A stretch of DNA of 57,601 nt from Flaviramulus sp. (GTDB lineage: Bacteria; Bacteroidota; Bacteroidia; Flavobacteriales; Flavobacteriaceae), in contig JANQTJ010000008.1 of assembly GCA_030731745.1 (NCBI GenBank), positions 1 to 57,601 on the forward strand. Direction: 5' to 3'. Shown piece by piece: positions 7,011-13,811 of the stretch. Both the position numbers and the translations under genes were made by a program. A model generated the notes under the pieces. It made no database searches, was not told the DNA's origin, and saw only the letters and a program-made list of their open reading frames with translations. Position 1 is the stretch's first letter. The number at the start of each line of letters is the position of its first letter.

Positions 7011-7655
7011 TTTCTTGTAATCATTTATCACAGTTTTTCTACCAATAGTTTTTGTGATAATATCCTTTTCTAAATCCCATCCTCTGGCTGGTGAAAATTG
7101 CCTACCATACCAAATAATCTGCAAGTGTAAATCATTCCATAATTCTTTTGGAAAGAGTCTTTTTGCATCTTTTTCTGTTTGAACCACGTTTTTACCATTG
7201 GTTAAATTCCATCGATACATTAATCTATGTATGTGCGTGTCAACAGGAAATGCAGGAACTCCAAAAGCCTGAGACATCACTACGCTAGCCGTTTTGTGTC
7301 CAACAGCAGGAAGTTCTTCTAAAGCTTCGAAACTTTGAGGCACTTGCCCTTCATGTTTTTCAATCAGTATTTTTGAAAGTCCATGAATACCCTTGCTTTT
7401 CATTGGTGATAATCCTACAGGTTTTATAATCTCTCTTATTTCTTCAACGGTAAGCTTAATCATATCATAAGGATTATCAGCTCTTTTAAATAACAAAGGT
7501 GTTATTAGATTAACTCTTACATCGGTACTTTGAGCAGACATTAAAACTGCAATTAATAATGTGTACGGGTCTTTATGATCTAAAGGAATGGGGATTTCTG
7601 GGTAAAGTTTATAAAGTGTATTAATTACAAAGTTTACTTTCTCTTTTTTAGTCAT
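6996..7655 (-). CDS. nth: endonuclease III-like DNA glycosylase lacking the iron-sulfur cluster
   Basis: This HhH-GPD DNA glycosylase/AP lyase removes oxidised pyrimidines in base excision repair. The helix-hairpin-helix motif is LPAVGHKTA, whose Lys is the expected Schiff-base residue, and the catalytic Asp is in FPVDTHIHR. The 219 residues match the family length. The C-terminus, where E. coli Nth has four cysteines for a [4Fe-4S] cluster, reads RQFSPARGWDLEKDIITK. The whole protein contains no cysteine, so the cluster is absent. The gene is divergent from bcp; their starts lie only 35 bases apart. Confidence 0.9.
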   Translation of the reverse strand: MTKKEKVNFVINTLYKLYPEIPIPLDHKDPYTLLIAVLMSAQSTDVRVNLITPLLFKRADNPYDMIKLTVEEIREIIKPVGLSPMKSKGIHGLSKILIEKHEGQVPQSFEALEELPAVGHKTASVVMSQAFGVPAFPVDTHIHRLMYRWNLTNGKNVVQTEKDAKRLFPKELWNDLHLQIIWYGRQFSPARGWDLEKDIITKTIGRKTVINDYKKLKKS

Positions 7656-7661
7656 AAGTTG

Positions 7662-7669
7662 TATTTTTG
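7662..7669 (+). promoter_or_regulatory. -7 box of the bcp promoter
   Basis: TATTTTTG matches TAnnTTTG exactly. Transcription would begin near 7676, about 15 bases before the ATG at 7691. No clear TTTG -33 box is seen at the usual distance. Confidence 0.45.
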
Positions 7670-7690
7670 AAAAAAATCAAAGTTAAGACT

Positions 7691-8143
7691 ATGAAAACAT
7701 TAAAACAAGGTGATGTTGTGCCTAATTTTTCAGCAAAAGACGAACAAGGAAATAAGGTTGCATTAAGCGATTATAAAGGAAAAAAACTTATTGTGTTTTT
7801 TTACCCTAAGGCTAATACGCCAGGTTGTACCGCTGAAGCATGTAATTTAAGAGATAATTATGCAGAGTTACAAGAAAAAGGTTTTGAATTATTAGGTGTT
7901 AGTGCGGATTCTGAAAAGCAACAAGCTAATTTTAAAAATAAATATGAATTTCCTTTTCCTTTATTGGCTGATGATGATAAAACGGTAATTAATACGTTTG
8001 GAGTTTGGGGGCCAAAAAAGTTTATGGGAAAAGAATATGATGGTATCCACAGAATGACTTTTTTAATTAATCAAAATGGTATAGTAGAAAAGGTTATTGA
8101 TAAAGTAAAAACAAAAGACCACGCTGCCCAAATATTGGAATAA
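7691..8143 (+). CDS. bcp: thioredoxin-dependent thiol peroxidase (PrxQ/BCP)
   Basis: This peroxiredoxin of the BCP/PrxQ class reduces peroxides with electrons from thioredoxin in the cytoplasm. Counting from the ATG at 7691 the protein has 150 residues. The active site is TPGCTAEACNLRD, with the peroxidatic Cys46 and the resolving Cys51 five residues on, as in atypical 2-Cys PrxQ enzymes. FFYPKANTPGC and the later GVSADSEKQQANF and FPFPLLADDDK motifs are typical. An upstream TTG at 7667 would add eight residues but lies inside the -7 box, so the ATG is preferred. It is divergent from nth, placing an oxidative-damage repair gene beside a peroxidase. Confidence 0.93.
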   Translation: MKTLKQGDVVPNFSAKDEQGNKVALSDYKGKKLIVFFYPKANTPGCTAEACNLRDNYAELQEKGFELLGVSADSEKQQANFKNKYEFPFPLLADDDKTVINTFGVWGPKKFMGKEYDGIHRMTFLINQNGIVEKVIDKVKTKDHAAQILE

Positions 8144-8177
8144 AAAAAAGCGACTATAATTTATAGTCGTTTTTTTT
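8142..8177. terminator. bidirectional terminator between bcp and the 8176-9648 gene
   Basis: CGACTATA (8151-8158) pairs with TATAGTCG (8162-8169), flanked by eight A on the left and eight T on the right, so it works in both directions for the two convergent genes. Confidence 0.85.
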
Positions 8178-9648
8178 ACTTATTGAATTTTCGTTTTCTA
8201 CTTAATGTCAGAGGTCTTCTTGTATAGCCAAATAATCTGTAGTCTTTGATTAAGTCGGCTGTTCCTTCTGGAACCATATCTTCCCAGCCATCTTGTCCGC
8301 TTGTTATTTTTTGAAGTATTTCTCTAGAGAATATATTCATGATACTTTTATCATAATCTTCAATATCTATAACTTTACCATTATACTTAAAGAATTTGTA
8401 AAGCTCTTTCATTCTCGGATATACCTTTAGATTTTCACTGGTTATTAACTCACCACTTTGGGAATCAAACATTGGGTACAAATAAACTTTTAAATCTTTA
8501 AAGAATAGTTTACCAAAAGCTTCAAGAATACCTCCACTGATGTGTCGATAATATTTTTCATCAAATATATCCACCAAATTACTCACTCCCATAGCTAAAC
8601 CCATTCTAGCTTTTGTATAGTTTGAAAAATATTCAACTACTTTGTAATATTCTTGGAAATTTGATATCATTACTGATTGTCCTAAAGAGCAAAGTAAATC
8701 TGCTCTATCTATAAAATCTTGCTCGTCAATTTCGCCTTCAGCTCTAAGATTGGATAAGGTTATTTCAAATACAACTACGGTTTTATCTTTGTCAACTTTA
8801 TTTTCTTTAATAAACATATTATATGATTTCTCATACATTGCCATGTTTACTTTAGTTACTGGTCTAAAACTACCTCTAAGTGCGAGAATGTTTTTCTTGT
8901 AGAATATTTTAGCTGGCAGCACGTTTGTTCCATCGGGTCCAAACATTACTGCATCAGTCATACCATTTTTAACCAACTGTAAACTCATCAATCTGTTATC
9001 TACATTTTTGAAAACAGGACCAGAGAAATTGATAGTGTCAATTTCTACTTGATCTTTATCTAAATGGTCATATAAATATCTCAATAATTTTTTTGGCTCA
9101 TTGTATTTGTAAAAAGCACCGTAAATTAGGTTTGTGCCAAGAATACCTAAAGTTTCTTGCTGTAATCTAGCATCAGTTTCCTTAAATCTAATATGTAAAA
9201 TTATTTCATTGTAATCCCCTTTAGCGTCAACTTGGTATTTGATACCAACCCATCCATGACCTTTAAATTGTTTAGCAAAATCTATGGTAGCAACAGTGTT
9301 AGCATAGGTGAAAAATATTTTATTAGGATGTTTATCTCTTGTTAGCCTATTTTCCATAAGACCCATTTCATGGGTAAGCATTTTACGTAAACGAGCTTCT
9401 GTTACATAACGACCATCATCTTCAGCTCCATAAACAGCGTCACTAAAATCTTTATCATAAGCGGACATGGCTTTAGCTATAGTCCCTGATGCACCACCAG
9501 CTCTAAAAAAATGTCTACAAGTCTCTTGACCTGCTCCAATTTCAGCAAATGTTCCGTAAATATTTTCGTTTAAATTTATGCGAAGTGCCTTGGATTTTAA
9601 AGAAGGAATGTCATCAAATTCTTTATCTCCCTTTATGGTAATTTCCAT
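8176..9648 (-). CDS. conserved Bacteroidota protein of unknown function
   Basis: A 490-residue soluble protein with no signal peptide and no membrane segment. I recognise it as a highly conserved protein of Bacteroidota, with motifs ALRINLNENIYGTFAEIGAG, HFFRAGGASGTIAKAMSAYD and HGWVGIKYQ near the N-terminus and VFEITLSNLRAEGEIDEQDF in the second half. Names attached to this family in databases conflict and I do not trust any of them. The GAGQE...RAGGASGTIAKAMSAYDK stretch is glycine-rich and may bind a nucleotide, but no standard Walker motif is present. It ends in a basic tail (RRPLTLSRKRKFNK). It appears monocistronic, between a shared terminator and the divergent MBL-fold gene. Confidence 0.7.
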   Translation of the reverse strand: MEITIKGDKEFDDIPSLKSKALRINLNENIYGTFAEIGAGQETCRHFFRAGGASGTIAKAMSAYDKDFSDAVYGAEDDGRYVTEARLRKMLTHEMGLMENRLTRDKHPNKIFFTYANTVATIDFAKQFKGHGWVGIKYQVDAKGDYNEIILHIRFKETDARLQQETLGILGTNLIYGAFYKYNEPKKLLRYLYDHLDKDQVEIDTINFSGPVFKNVDNRLMSLQLVKNGMTDAVMFGPDGTNVLPAKIFYKKNILALRGSFRPVTKVNMAMYEKSYNMFIKENKVDKDKTVVVFEITLSNLRAEGEIDEQDFIDRADLLCSLGQSVMISNFQEYYKVVEYFSNYTKARMGLAMGVSNLVDIFDEKYYRHISGGILEAFGKLFFKDLKVYLYPMFDSQSGELITSENLKVYPRMKELYKFFKYNGKVIDIEDYDKSIMNIFSREILQKITSGQDGWEDMVPEGTADLIKDYRLFGYTRRPLTLSRKRKFNK

Positions 9649-9717
9649 ATCAATTTATAGGTTATAGCTAATAATTACAAAGGTATTAAATAACTATAGG
9701 AAACAAAAAAATAAACT

Positions 9718-9725
9718 TATTTTTG
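9718..9725 (+). promoter_or_regulatory. -7 box for the MBL-fold hydrolase gene
   Basis: TATTTTTG fits TAnnTTTG and lies 19 bases before the TTG start at 9745, giving a leader of about 13 bases. Confidence 0.5.
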
Positions 9726-9744
9726 TATTAAACTTAACACAAAT

Positions 9745-10506
9745 TTGAAAATAACATTTCTTGGTACTGGTACTTCTCAAGGCATTCCAATTATTGGAAG
9801 CAAACATCCTGTTTGTTTAAGTGATGACATAAAAGATAAACGTTTACGCGTGTCTGTATTGGTAGAATGGGATGATTATACTTATGTAATTGATTGCGGG
9901 CCTGATTTTAGATATCAAATGCTAAGAGCCAAATGCGATAGAATTGATGGTATTATTTTCACGCATGAACACTCTGATCATGTTTTAGGATTTGATGACA
10001 TTAGACCTTTTTATTTTAGACAAGGCGAAATACCAATTTACGCGCACAAAAGGGTTTTAAAGGAGTTAAACAAACGTTTTGATTACGTTTTTGAAACCGA
10101 AAATAAATATCCCGGAGCGCCAACGGTTATTGAGAACAGGATTAAAAACAAACCATTTCGATTAAAAAACTTAACAGTAATCCCGATTAACGGCAAACAT
10201 GATAAGTTGCAAGTTTTTGGTTTCCGATTTAATGATTTTGCATATTTAACCGATATGAAAACTGTTAAAAATAAAGAAATAGAGAAGTTAAAAGGTGTTA
10301 AAGTATTAGTAATTAATGCTTTACGAATTAAACCTCATAGATCACATTTTAATTTAGAAGAAGCTTTACAATTTATTAAAAAAGTAAATCCAGATGTTGC
10401 TTATTTAACCCATATTAGTCATTTGCTAGGATTTCATGAAGAAGTTGAGCAAATATTACCTAAGAATGTTTTTTTAGCATACGACGGCTTACAAATAACT
10501 ATTTAA
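9745..10506 (+). CDS. MBL-fold metal-dependent hydrolase, PhnP-like
   Basis: This 253-residue metallo-beta-lactamase fold enzyme resembles PhnP phosphodiesterases. The start FLGTGTSQGIP is typical. The metal ligands are in THEHSDHVLGFDDIRP, with further His/Asp ligands in INGKHDKLQVFGFR, YLTDMK and YLTHISH. It probably hydrolyses a cyclic phosphodiester or a related metabolite in the cytoplasm; the substrate is not known. A TTG start is used: the MKITFLGTGTS beginning fits the family and there is no nearby ATG. The next gene starts 10 bases after its stop, suggesting co-transcription. Confidence 0.88.
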   Translation: MKITFLGTGTSQGIPIIGSKHPVCLSDDIKDKRLRVSVLVEWDDYTYVIDCGPDFRYQMLRAKCDRIDGIIFTHEHSDHVLGFDDIRPFYFRQGEIPIYAHKRVLKELNKRFDYVFETENKYPGAPTVIENRIKNKPFRLKNLTVIPINGKHDKLQVFGFRFNDFAYLTDMKTVKNKEIEKLKGVKVLVINALRIKPHRSHFNLEEALQFIKKVNPDVAYLTHISHLLGFHEEVEQILPKNVFLAYDGLQITI

Positions 10507-10515
10507 TTTAAAAAA

Positions 10516-11019
10516 ATGAAACAAAGAATTTTAACTTATCTATTTGTATTTTCAATTTTATTAATCATTTTTCAATTTGTAAACTCTAAACGTGTTTTTG
10601 AAGATATGAATAATAAATTAGGGAATTATAAAAGTCAATTAGAAAAATATAAAGATTCTGTTTTAGTACTTGAAAGAGATGTGGCTGAAGCGTCTCATTT
10701 TAATTTAGAAAGAAATGAAGATGCCATTAGTTATTTTGAAAATCAGGATTACAATATAGATGAGTTAATTCCTTTTATAAAAGACGAGTTATATAAATTA
10801 AACGAGGTTAAAGGAGACCATCCAATTGTGCCATATGCTGCTAGTGAAGGTAGAAAAATGTTAATAAACACCGTGAAAATGTTAAATCATAAATGGATAA
10901 TTGCAGATTTTTCAGATGGTCAATATTGGGGAGAAATATTTTTAACTTATGAAATAACAGATAATAAACAGTTAAAATTCAATTTGTTTGAATATTTCTT
11001 ATATACGTTTTTTAAATAA
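10516..11019 (+). CDS. membrane-anchored conserved protein of unknown function
   Basis: The 167 residues comprise a short basic N-terminus, one membrane segment at about residues 5-22 (ILTYLFVFSILLIIFQFV), a coiled-coil-like region at about 28-60 (NKLGNYKSQLEKYKDSVLVLERD) and a soluble domain with the motif NEDAISYFENQDYNIDELIPFIKDELY. The topology suggests a periplasmic domain anchored by the N-terminus. I know similar proteins from flavobacteria without a proven function. It follows the MBL-fold gene by 9 bases and ends exactly where the convergent lipoprotein gene ends. Confidence 0.65.
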   Translation: MKQRILTYLFVFSILLIIFQFVNSKRVFEDMNNKLGNYKSQLEKYKDSVLVLERDVAEASHFNLERNEDAISYFENQDYNIDELIPFIKDELYKLNEVKGDHPIVPYAASEGRKMLINTVKMLNHKWIIADFSDGQYWGEIFLTYEITDNKQLKFNLFEYFLYTFFK

Positions 11020-11388
11020 TTATTTGATTTTGTAAGCTACGCCCTTTTGTTTTTTTGTTTCTCCTACATAAGAATACTCAAAAGTGTATGAAGAATCTGT
11101 TGTCGTTAAGATTTTTAGGTGAATATCTTTTTTTTCAGCCATATTCTTTGGATTAATTGTTTTAAATACAACTTCACAATCGTTTATCCAGCGTAATTGA
11201 GAAGAATCCTTTTTGTTATTATAAACTTCTACCTGAATATTTTCACTTCTGTTAAAATTAGATGTATACAAAACACCGTCAATAGTTACTTCGCTATAAA
11301 ATGTTCCAGTCCTAAATTTTTTACACTCTCGATTATTAGTGTAGCAACTAAAAACTGTAAGTAGAAGTAATACATATAGGAATTTCAT
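11020..11388 (-). CDS. small lipoprotein
   Basis: This 122-residue exported protein has a lipoprotein signal (MKFLYVLLLLTVFSC, lipid-modified Cys at 15). The mature part is a beta-rich domain with two further cysteines (ECKKFRTGTFYSE and NDCEVVFKT). It ends in GVAYKIK. The F.TGTF motif after a Cys recurs in flavobacterial lipoproteins of unknown role. It converges with the 10516 gene with no gap, and the XRE regulator gene is 27 bases upstream in the same direction, so co-transcription is possible. Confidence 0.65.
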   Translation of the reverse strand: MKFLYVLLLLTVFSCYTNNRECKKFRTGTFYSEVTIDGVLYTSNFNRSENIQVEVYNNKKDSSQLRWINDCEVVFKTINPKNMAEKKDIHLKILTTTDSSYTFEYSYVGETKKQKGVAYKIK

Positions 11389-11415
11389 ACAAAAATATTG
11401 AACTGCAAAATTACG

Positions 11416-11787
11416 CTAATTATTGAAATTTTTAAAAGTTCCATCCGAATAAAAAATCACAATCCGCTCAATCGTTTTATTATGGTTTTCTATTTCTGAG
11501 TTTAAAATTTTATTTTCTAAAAGAGGAGGTGATTGAGTTTTGAATTGTAGTGTTTCAACTTCAGAAGGGAATTCTCCATTACCATTAAATAACCAATATA
11601 AATCTACTTCAGGAAAAGCAGAAAGTATTTTTAAAATAAAATCTAAACTTGGTTTATTTCTACCAGATAAAATATGAGAGATGCTAGATCTTTGAACTCC
11701 AATTTTTTCAGCAAAAGAAGAGGATGATTCACCGTAGTAATCCATTACTTTTTGCAATCTTTTCATGAAATCATCAGTGTTTATCAT
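11416..11787 (-). CDS. XRE-family HTH transcriptional regulator
   Basis: In this 123-residue DNA-binding regulator, residues 8-65 form a Cro/CI-type helix-turn-helix (LQKVMDYYGESSSSFAEKIGVQRSSISHILSGRNKPSLDFILKIL). Then comes a short FPEVDLYWLFNGNGEFP motif seen in flavobacterial XRE proteins. The C-terminal third is predicted disordered and ends FYSDGTFKNFNN. The gene is divergent from the M14 carboxypeptidase. The 12-mer TTACATTTGTAA occurs once in front of each gene and coincides with the -7 box in both cases, pointing to self-repression and joint control. It may be co-transcribed with the downstream lipoprotein gene. Confidence 0.88.
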   Translation of the reverse strand: MINTDDFMKRLQKVMDYYGESSSSFAEKIGVQRSSISHILSGRNKPSLDFILKILSAFPEVDLYWLFNGNGEFPSEVETLQFKTQSPPLLENKILNSEIENHNKTIERIVIFYSDGTFKNFNN

Positions 11788-11813
11788 TGTGAAATTGGAA
11801 TCATAAATTTTAT

Positions 11814-11825
11814 TTACAAATGTAA
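11814..11825 (-). promoter_or_regulatory. operator/-7 box in front of the XRE gene
   Basis: On the minus strand this reads TTACATTTGTAA, a near-perfect palindrome that contains the -7 box TACATTTG. It is identical to the 12-mer at 12050-12061 in front of the carboxypeptidase gene. Transcription would begin near 11810, about 23 bases before the XRE start. Confidence 0.55.
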
Positions 11826-11989
11826 CAATTTAACGCAAAAAAAAATCATTTATTGTAAAATACATAAGTGTAAAAATAAACTAAAACTTAATATAAGTAT
11901 AGTTAAAAATCTAGAAATTAATTATTTAAATATAATTCATTTATTTGGTATTTTTTATTGTTTAAAATTTATTACAATTCTTTAAAAAC

Positions 11990-12005
11990 GTATACAATTG
12001 TATAC
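11990..12005. promoter_or_regulatory. 16-bp perfect palindrome
   Basis: GTATACAATTGTATAC is a perfect palindrome sharing the core ACAATTGT with the downstream operator TTACAATTGTAA. It lies centrally in the divergent XRE/carboxypeptidase region and may be a third or higher-affinity operator. Confidence 0.5.
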
Positions 12006-12025
12006 ATAATTCGAATTTTAATTGT

Positions 12026-12061
12026 TTACAATTGTAATATTCTAATTGTTTACATTTGTAA
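12026..12061 (+). promoter_or_regulatory. paired operators overlapping the carboxypeptidase promoter
   Basis: Two 12-bp sites, TTACAATTGTAA (12026-12037, perfect palindrome) and TTACATTTGTAA (12050-12061), lie 24 bp apart centre to centre, within a direct repeat of TAATTGTTTACA (12019-12030 and 12043-12054). The second contains TACATTTG, an exact TAnnTTTG -7 box. The first contains TTG (12032-12034) at -33 spacing (16 bases). A bound regulator would cover both promoter elements. Confidence 0.6.
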
Positions 12062-12075
12062 CGTAAATAATTATC

Positions 12076-13230
12076 ATGCAATTAGAAGAAATAAAATCAA
12101 CATTTTTAAAGTATAAAGAAACAAGTTTGTTTCACAGATATATTACCAATAATCATATAGAACCTTTGATTAAAAACCTAAGTAAATTCATAAAAATAAA
12201 TGAAATTGGAAAATCTGTTTTAAAGGTTCCTATTTATAGTTTACAAATTGGTGATGGTAATAAAAGAATATTAATGTGGTCTCAAATGCATGGTAATGAA
12301 TCTACCACAACTAAAGCCATATTCGACCTCTTAAATACTTTAATTTCCAATGATGAATATGCGCTTAAAATACTAGAAAAATGTTCGATAACCATTATTC
12401 CAATACTAAATCCTGATGGCGCTAAAGCTTACACAAGAATTAATGCGAATGAAGTAGATTTAAATAGAGATGCTCAAAATTTAACGCAACCTGAAAGTAG
12501 AATTTTAAGAACTATTTTTGAAGAATTTAAACCACATTTTTGTTTCAACCTTCATGGTCAACGTACTATTTTTAGTGTTGGAAATCTAAACAAACCAGCT
12601 ACGGTTTCTTTTTTAGCTCCGGCTCAAGATCAAAAATGCTCTATAACACCCAATAGAATGATAGCTATGGAAGTTATTAGCGAAATGAATAAGGTTTTGC
12701 AACTTATTATACCAGGGCAAGTTGGTGTTTATGATGATACTTTTAATTTAAACTGTGTTGGAGATACTTTTCAAAGTAAAAATGTGCCTACTATTTTGTT
12801 TGAAGCAGGGCATTTTGAAAATGATTATTCAAGAGATAATACCAGAGAATTTATTTACATTTCTTACATAACAGCCTTAAACTATATAAGCAAAAGTAAT
12901 ATTACCGGATCATATTACAAACCGTATTTTAATATCCCCGAAAATGGAAAATGTTTTTATGATGTTATTATTAGAAATACTAAGTTAAATAATGACTCAA
13001 AAACTGTTACGGATATTGGTTTTTTGTTTCACGAAAAGTTGGTTGATGATAAGATTCTTTTTGTACCTAAAGTTGATGTAATAGGGAAGCTTGATTCGTT
13101 TTATGGACACAAAGAAATACAAGCAAACAATTGTCTAACATTAAATGAACATGCAAATAAGTTAGAAATTGGTAGCGAAAACGTTTTCGTAATAATTAAT
13201 AATGAGAAAATCTCATTATTTTCAAAATAA
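12076..13230 (+). CDS. cytoplasmic M14-family zinc carboxypeptidase-like protein
   Basis: This 384-residue enzyme resembles M14 metallocarboxypeptidases, which remove C-terminal residues or cut isopeptide bonds. Zinc ligands are expected at His72 and Glu75 (SQMHGNES) and His160 (FNLHGQR), and the catalytic Glu at 243 (LFEAGHF). The motif NPDGAKAYTRINANEVDLNRD is the substrate-carboxylate region. There is no signal peptide, unlike most secreted M14 enzymes, so it should act in the cytoplasm, perhaps on imported peptides or amide-linked metabolites. The last 100 residues form an extra domain. It is controlled by the operator pair upstream and precedes an Lrp-type regulator. Confidence 0.85.
   Translation: MQLEEIKSTFLKYKETSLFHRYITNNHIEPLIKNLSKFIKINEIGKSVLKVPIYSLQIGDGNKRILMWSQMHGNESTTTKAIFDLLNTLISNDEYALKILEKCSITIIPILNPDGAKAYTRINANEVDLNRDAQNLTQPESRILRTIFEEFKPHFCFNLHGQRTIFSVGNLNKPATVSFLAPAQDQKCSITPNRMIAMEVISEMNKVLQLIIPGQVGVYDDTFNLNCVGDTFQSKNVPTILFEAGHFENDYSRDNTREFIYISYITALNYISKSNITGSYYKPYFNIPENGKCFYDVIIRNTKLNNDSKTVTDIGFLFHEKLVDDKILFVPKVDVIGKLDSFYGHKEIQANNCLTLNEHANKLEIGSENVFVIINNEKISLFSK
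13198..13220 (+). terminator. possible terminator hairpin at the 3' end of the M14 gene
   Basis: AATAATGAGA (13198-13207) pairs perfectly with TCTCATTATT (13211-13220) over three A. It lies within the last codons of the gene. The T-run after it is short (TTTTC), so termination is uncertain; it may instead stabilise the mRNA end. Confidence 0.35.
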
Positions 13231-13243
13231 AACGCATCAAAAG

Positions 13244-13276
13244 TGTGTTATCTTTAATAAAAATGTGTTAATTTTG
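13244..13276 (+). promoter_or_regulatory. lrp-type gene promoter with overlapping direct repeats
   Basis: TGTGTTA occurs at 13244-13250 and 13264-13270, exactly 20 bp (two helical turns) apart. The -7 box TAATTTTG is at 13269-13276, so the second repeat overlaps it and the first lies at the -33 position. Transcription would begin near 13283, 18 bases before the ATG. The layout suits autoregulation by the encoded Lrp-type protein. Confidence 0.5.
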
Positions 13277-13300
13277 ACTTTTATTTAAGAATAATTAATT

Positions 13301-13780
13301 ATGGGTAAAATTAAATTAGACGAAATTGATCACCAAATTCTTGACATGTTAATTGACAATACAAGAATTCCTTTTACAGATATTGCTAAAAAACTATTAA
13401 TATCAGCCGGAACTGTGCATGTTCGTGTAAAAAAAATGGAGGAAGCCGGAATTATTAAAGGGTCTTCTCTAACATTAGATTATAAAAAACTGGGATATTC
13501 TTTTATTGCCTATGTAGGTGTTTTTCTAAACAATACTTCACAAACTCAATTTGTTTTAGAACGTATTAACGAGATTGCTTATGTAACTGTTGCTCATATA
13601 ACAACTGGTAAATTTAACATTTTTTGTAAAATTAGAGCTAGAAGCACTGAGCATGCTAAAGAAGTTATTTTTCAATTAGATGATATAGAAGGTGTTTACA
13701 GAACAGAGACTATGATATCATTAGAAGAAAGTATCAATGATAAAAAACGATTGATGCATTCTATCTTTAATGATTTGTAA
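13301..13780 (+). CDS. Lrp/AsnC-family transcriptional regulator
   Basis: This 159-residue regulator has an N-terminal winged helix-turn-helix (LDEIDHQILDMLIDNTRIPFTDIAKKLLISAGTVHVRVKKMEEAGIIKG, about residues 5-53). The C-terminal RAM/AsnC effector domain is at about 65-140 (SFIAYVGVFL, AYVTVAHITTGKFNIFCKIRA, IEGVYRTETMISLEE). Such proteins form octamers that sense amino acids. The flavobacterial homologues I know are called Lrp/AsnC ligand-binding regulators. It follows the M14 peptidase gene by 70 bases with its own promoter, so the two may take part in peptide or amino-acid use. Direct repeats in the promoter suggest self-control. Confidence 0.92.
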   Translation: MGKIKLDEIDHQILDMLIDNTRIPFTDIAKKLLISAGTVHVRVKKMEEAGIIKGSSLTLDYKKLGYSFIAYVGVFLNNTSQTQFVLERINEIAYVTVAHITTGKFNIFCKIRARSTEHAKEVIFQLDDIEGVYRTETMISLEESINDKKRLMHSIFNDL

Positions 13781-13811
13781 TTTTTATTGTTTTTAAATTT
13801 TCCCTTTACTA

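Noticed and set aside
7667..7690. N-terminal extension of bcp from TTG at 7667
   Set aside because: The TTG overlaps the -7 box, and the ATG at 7691 gives the normal PrxQ N-terminus.
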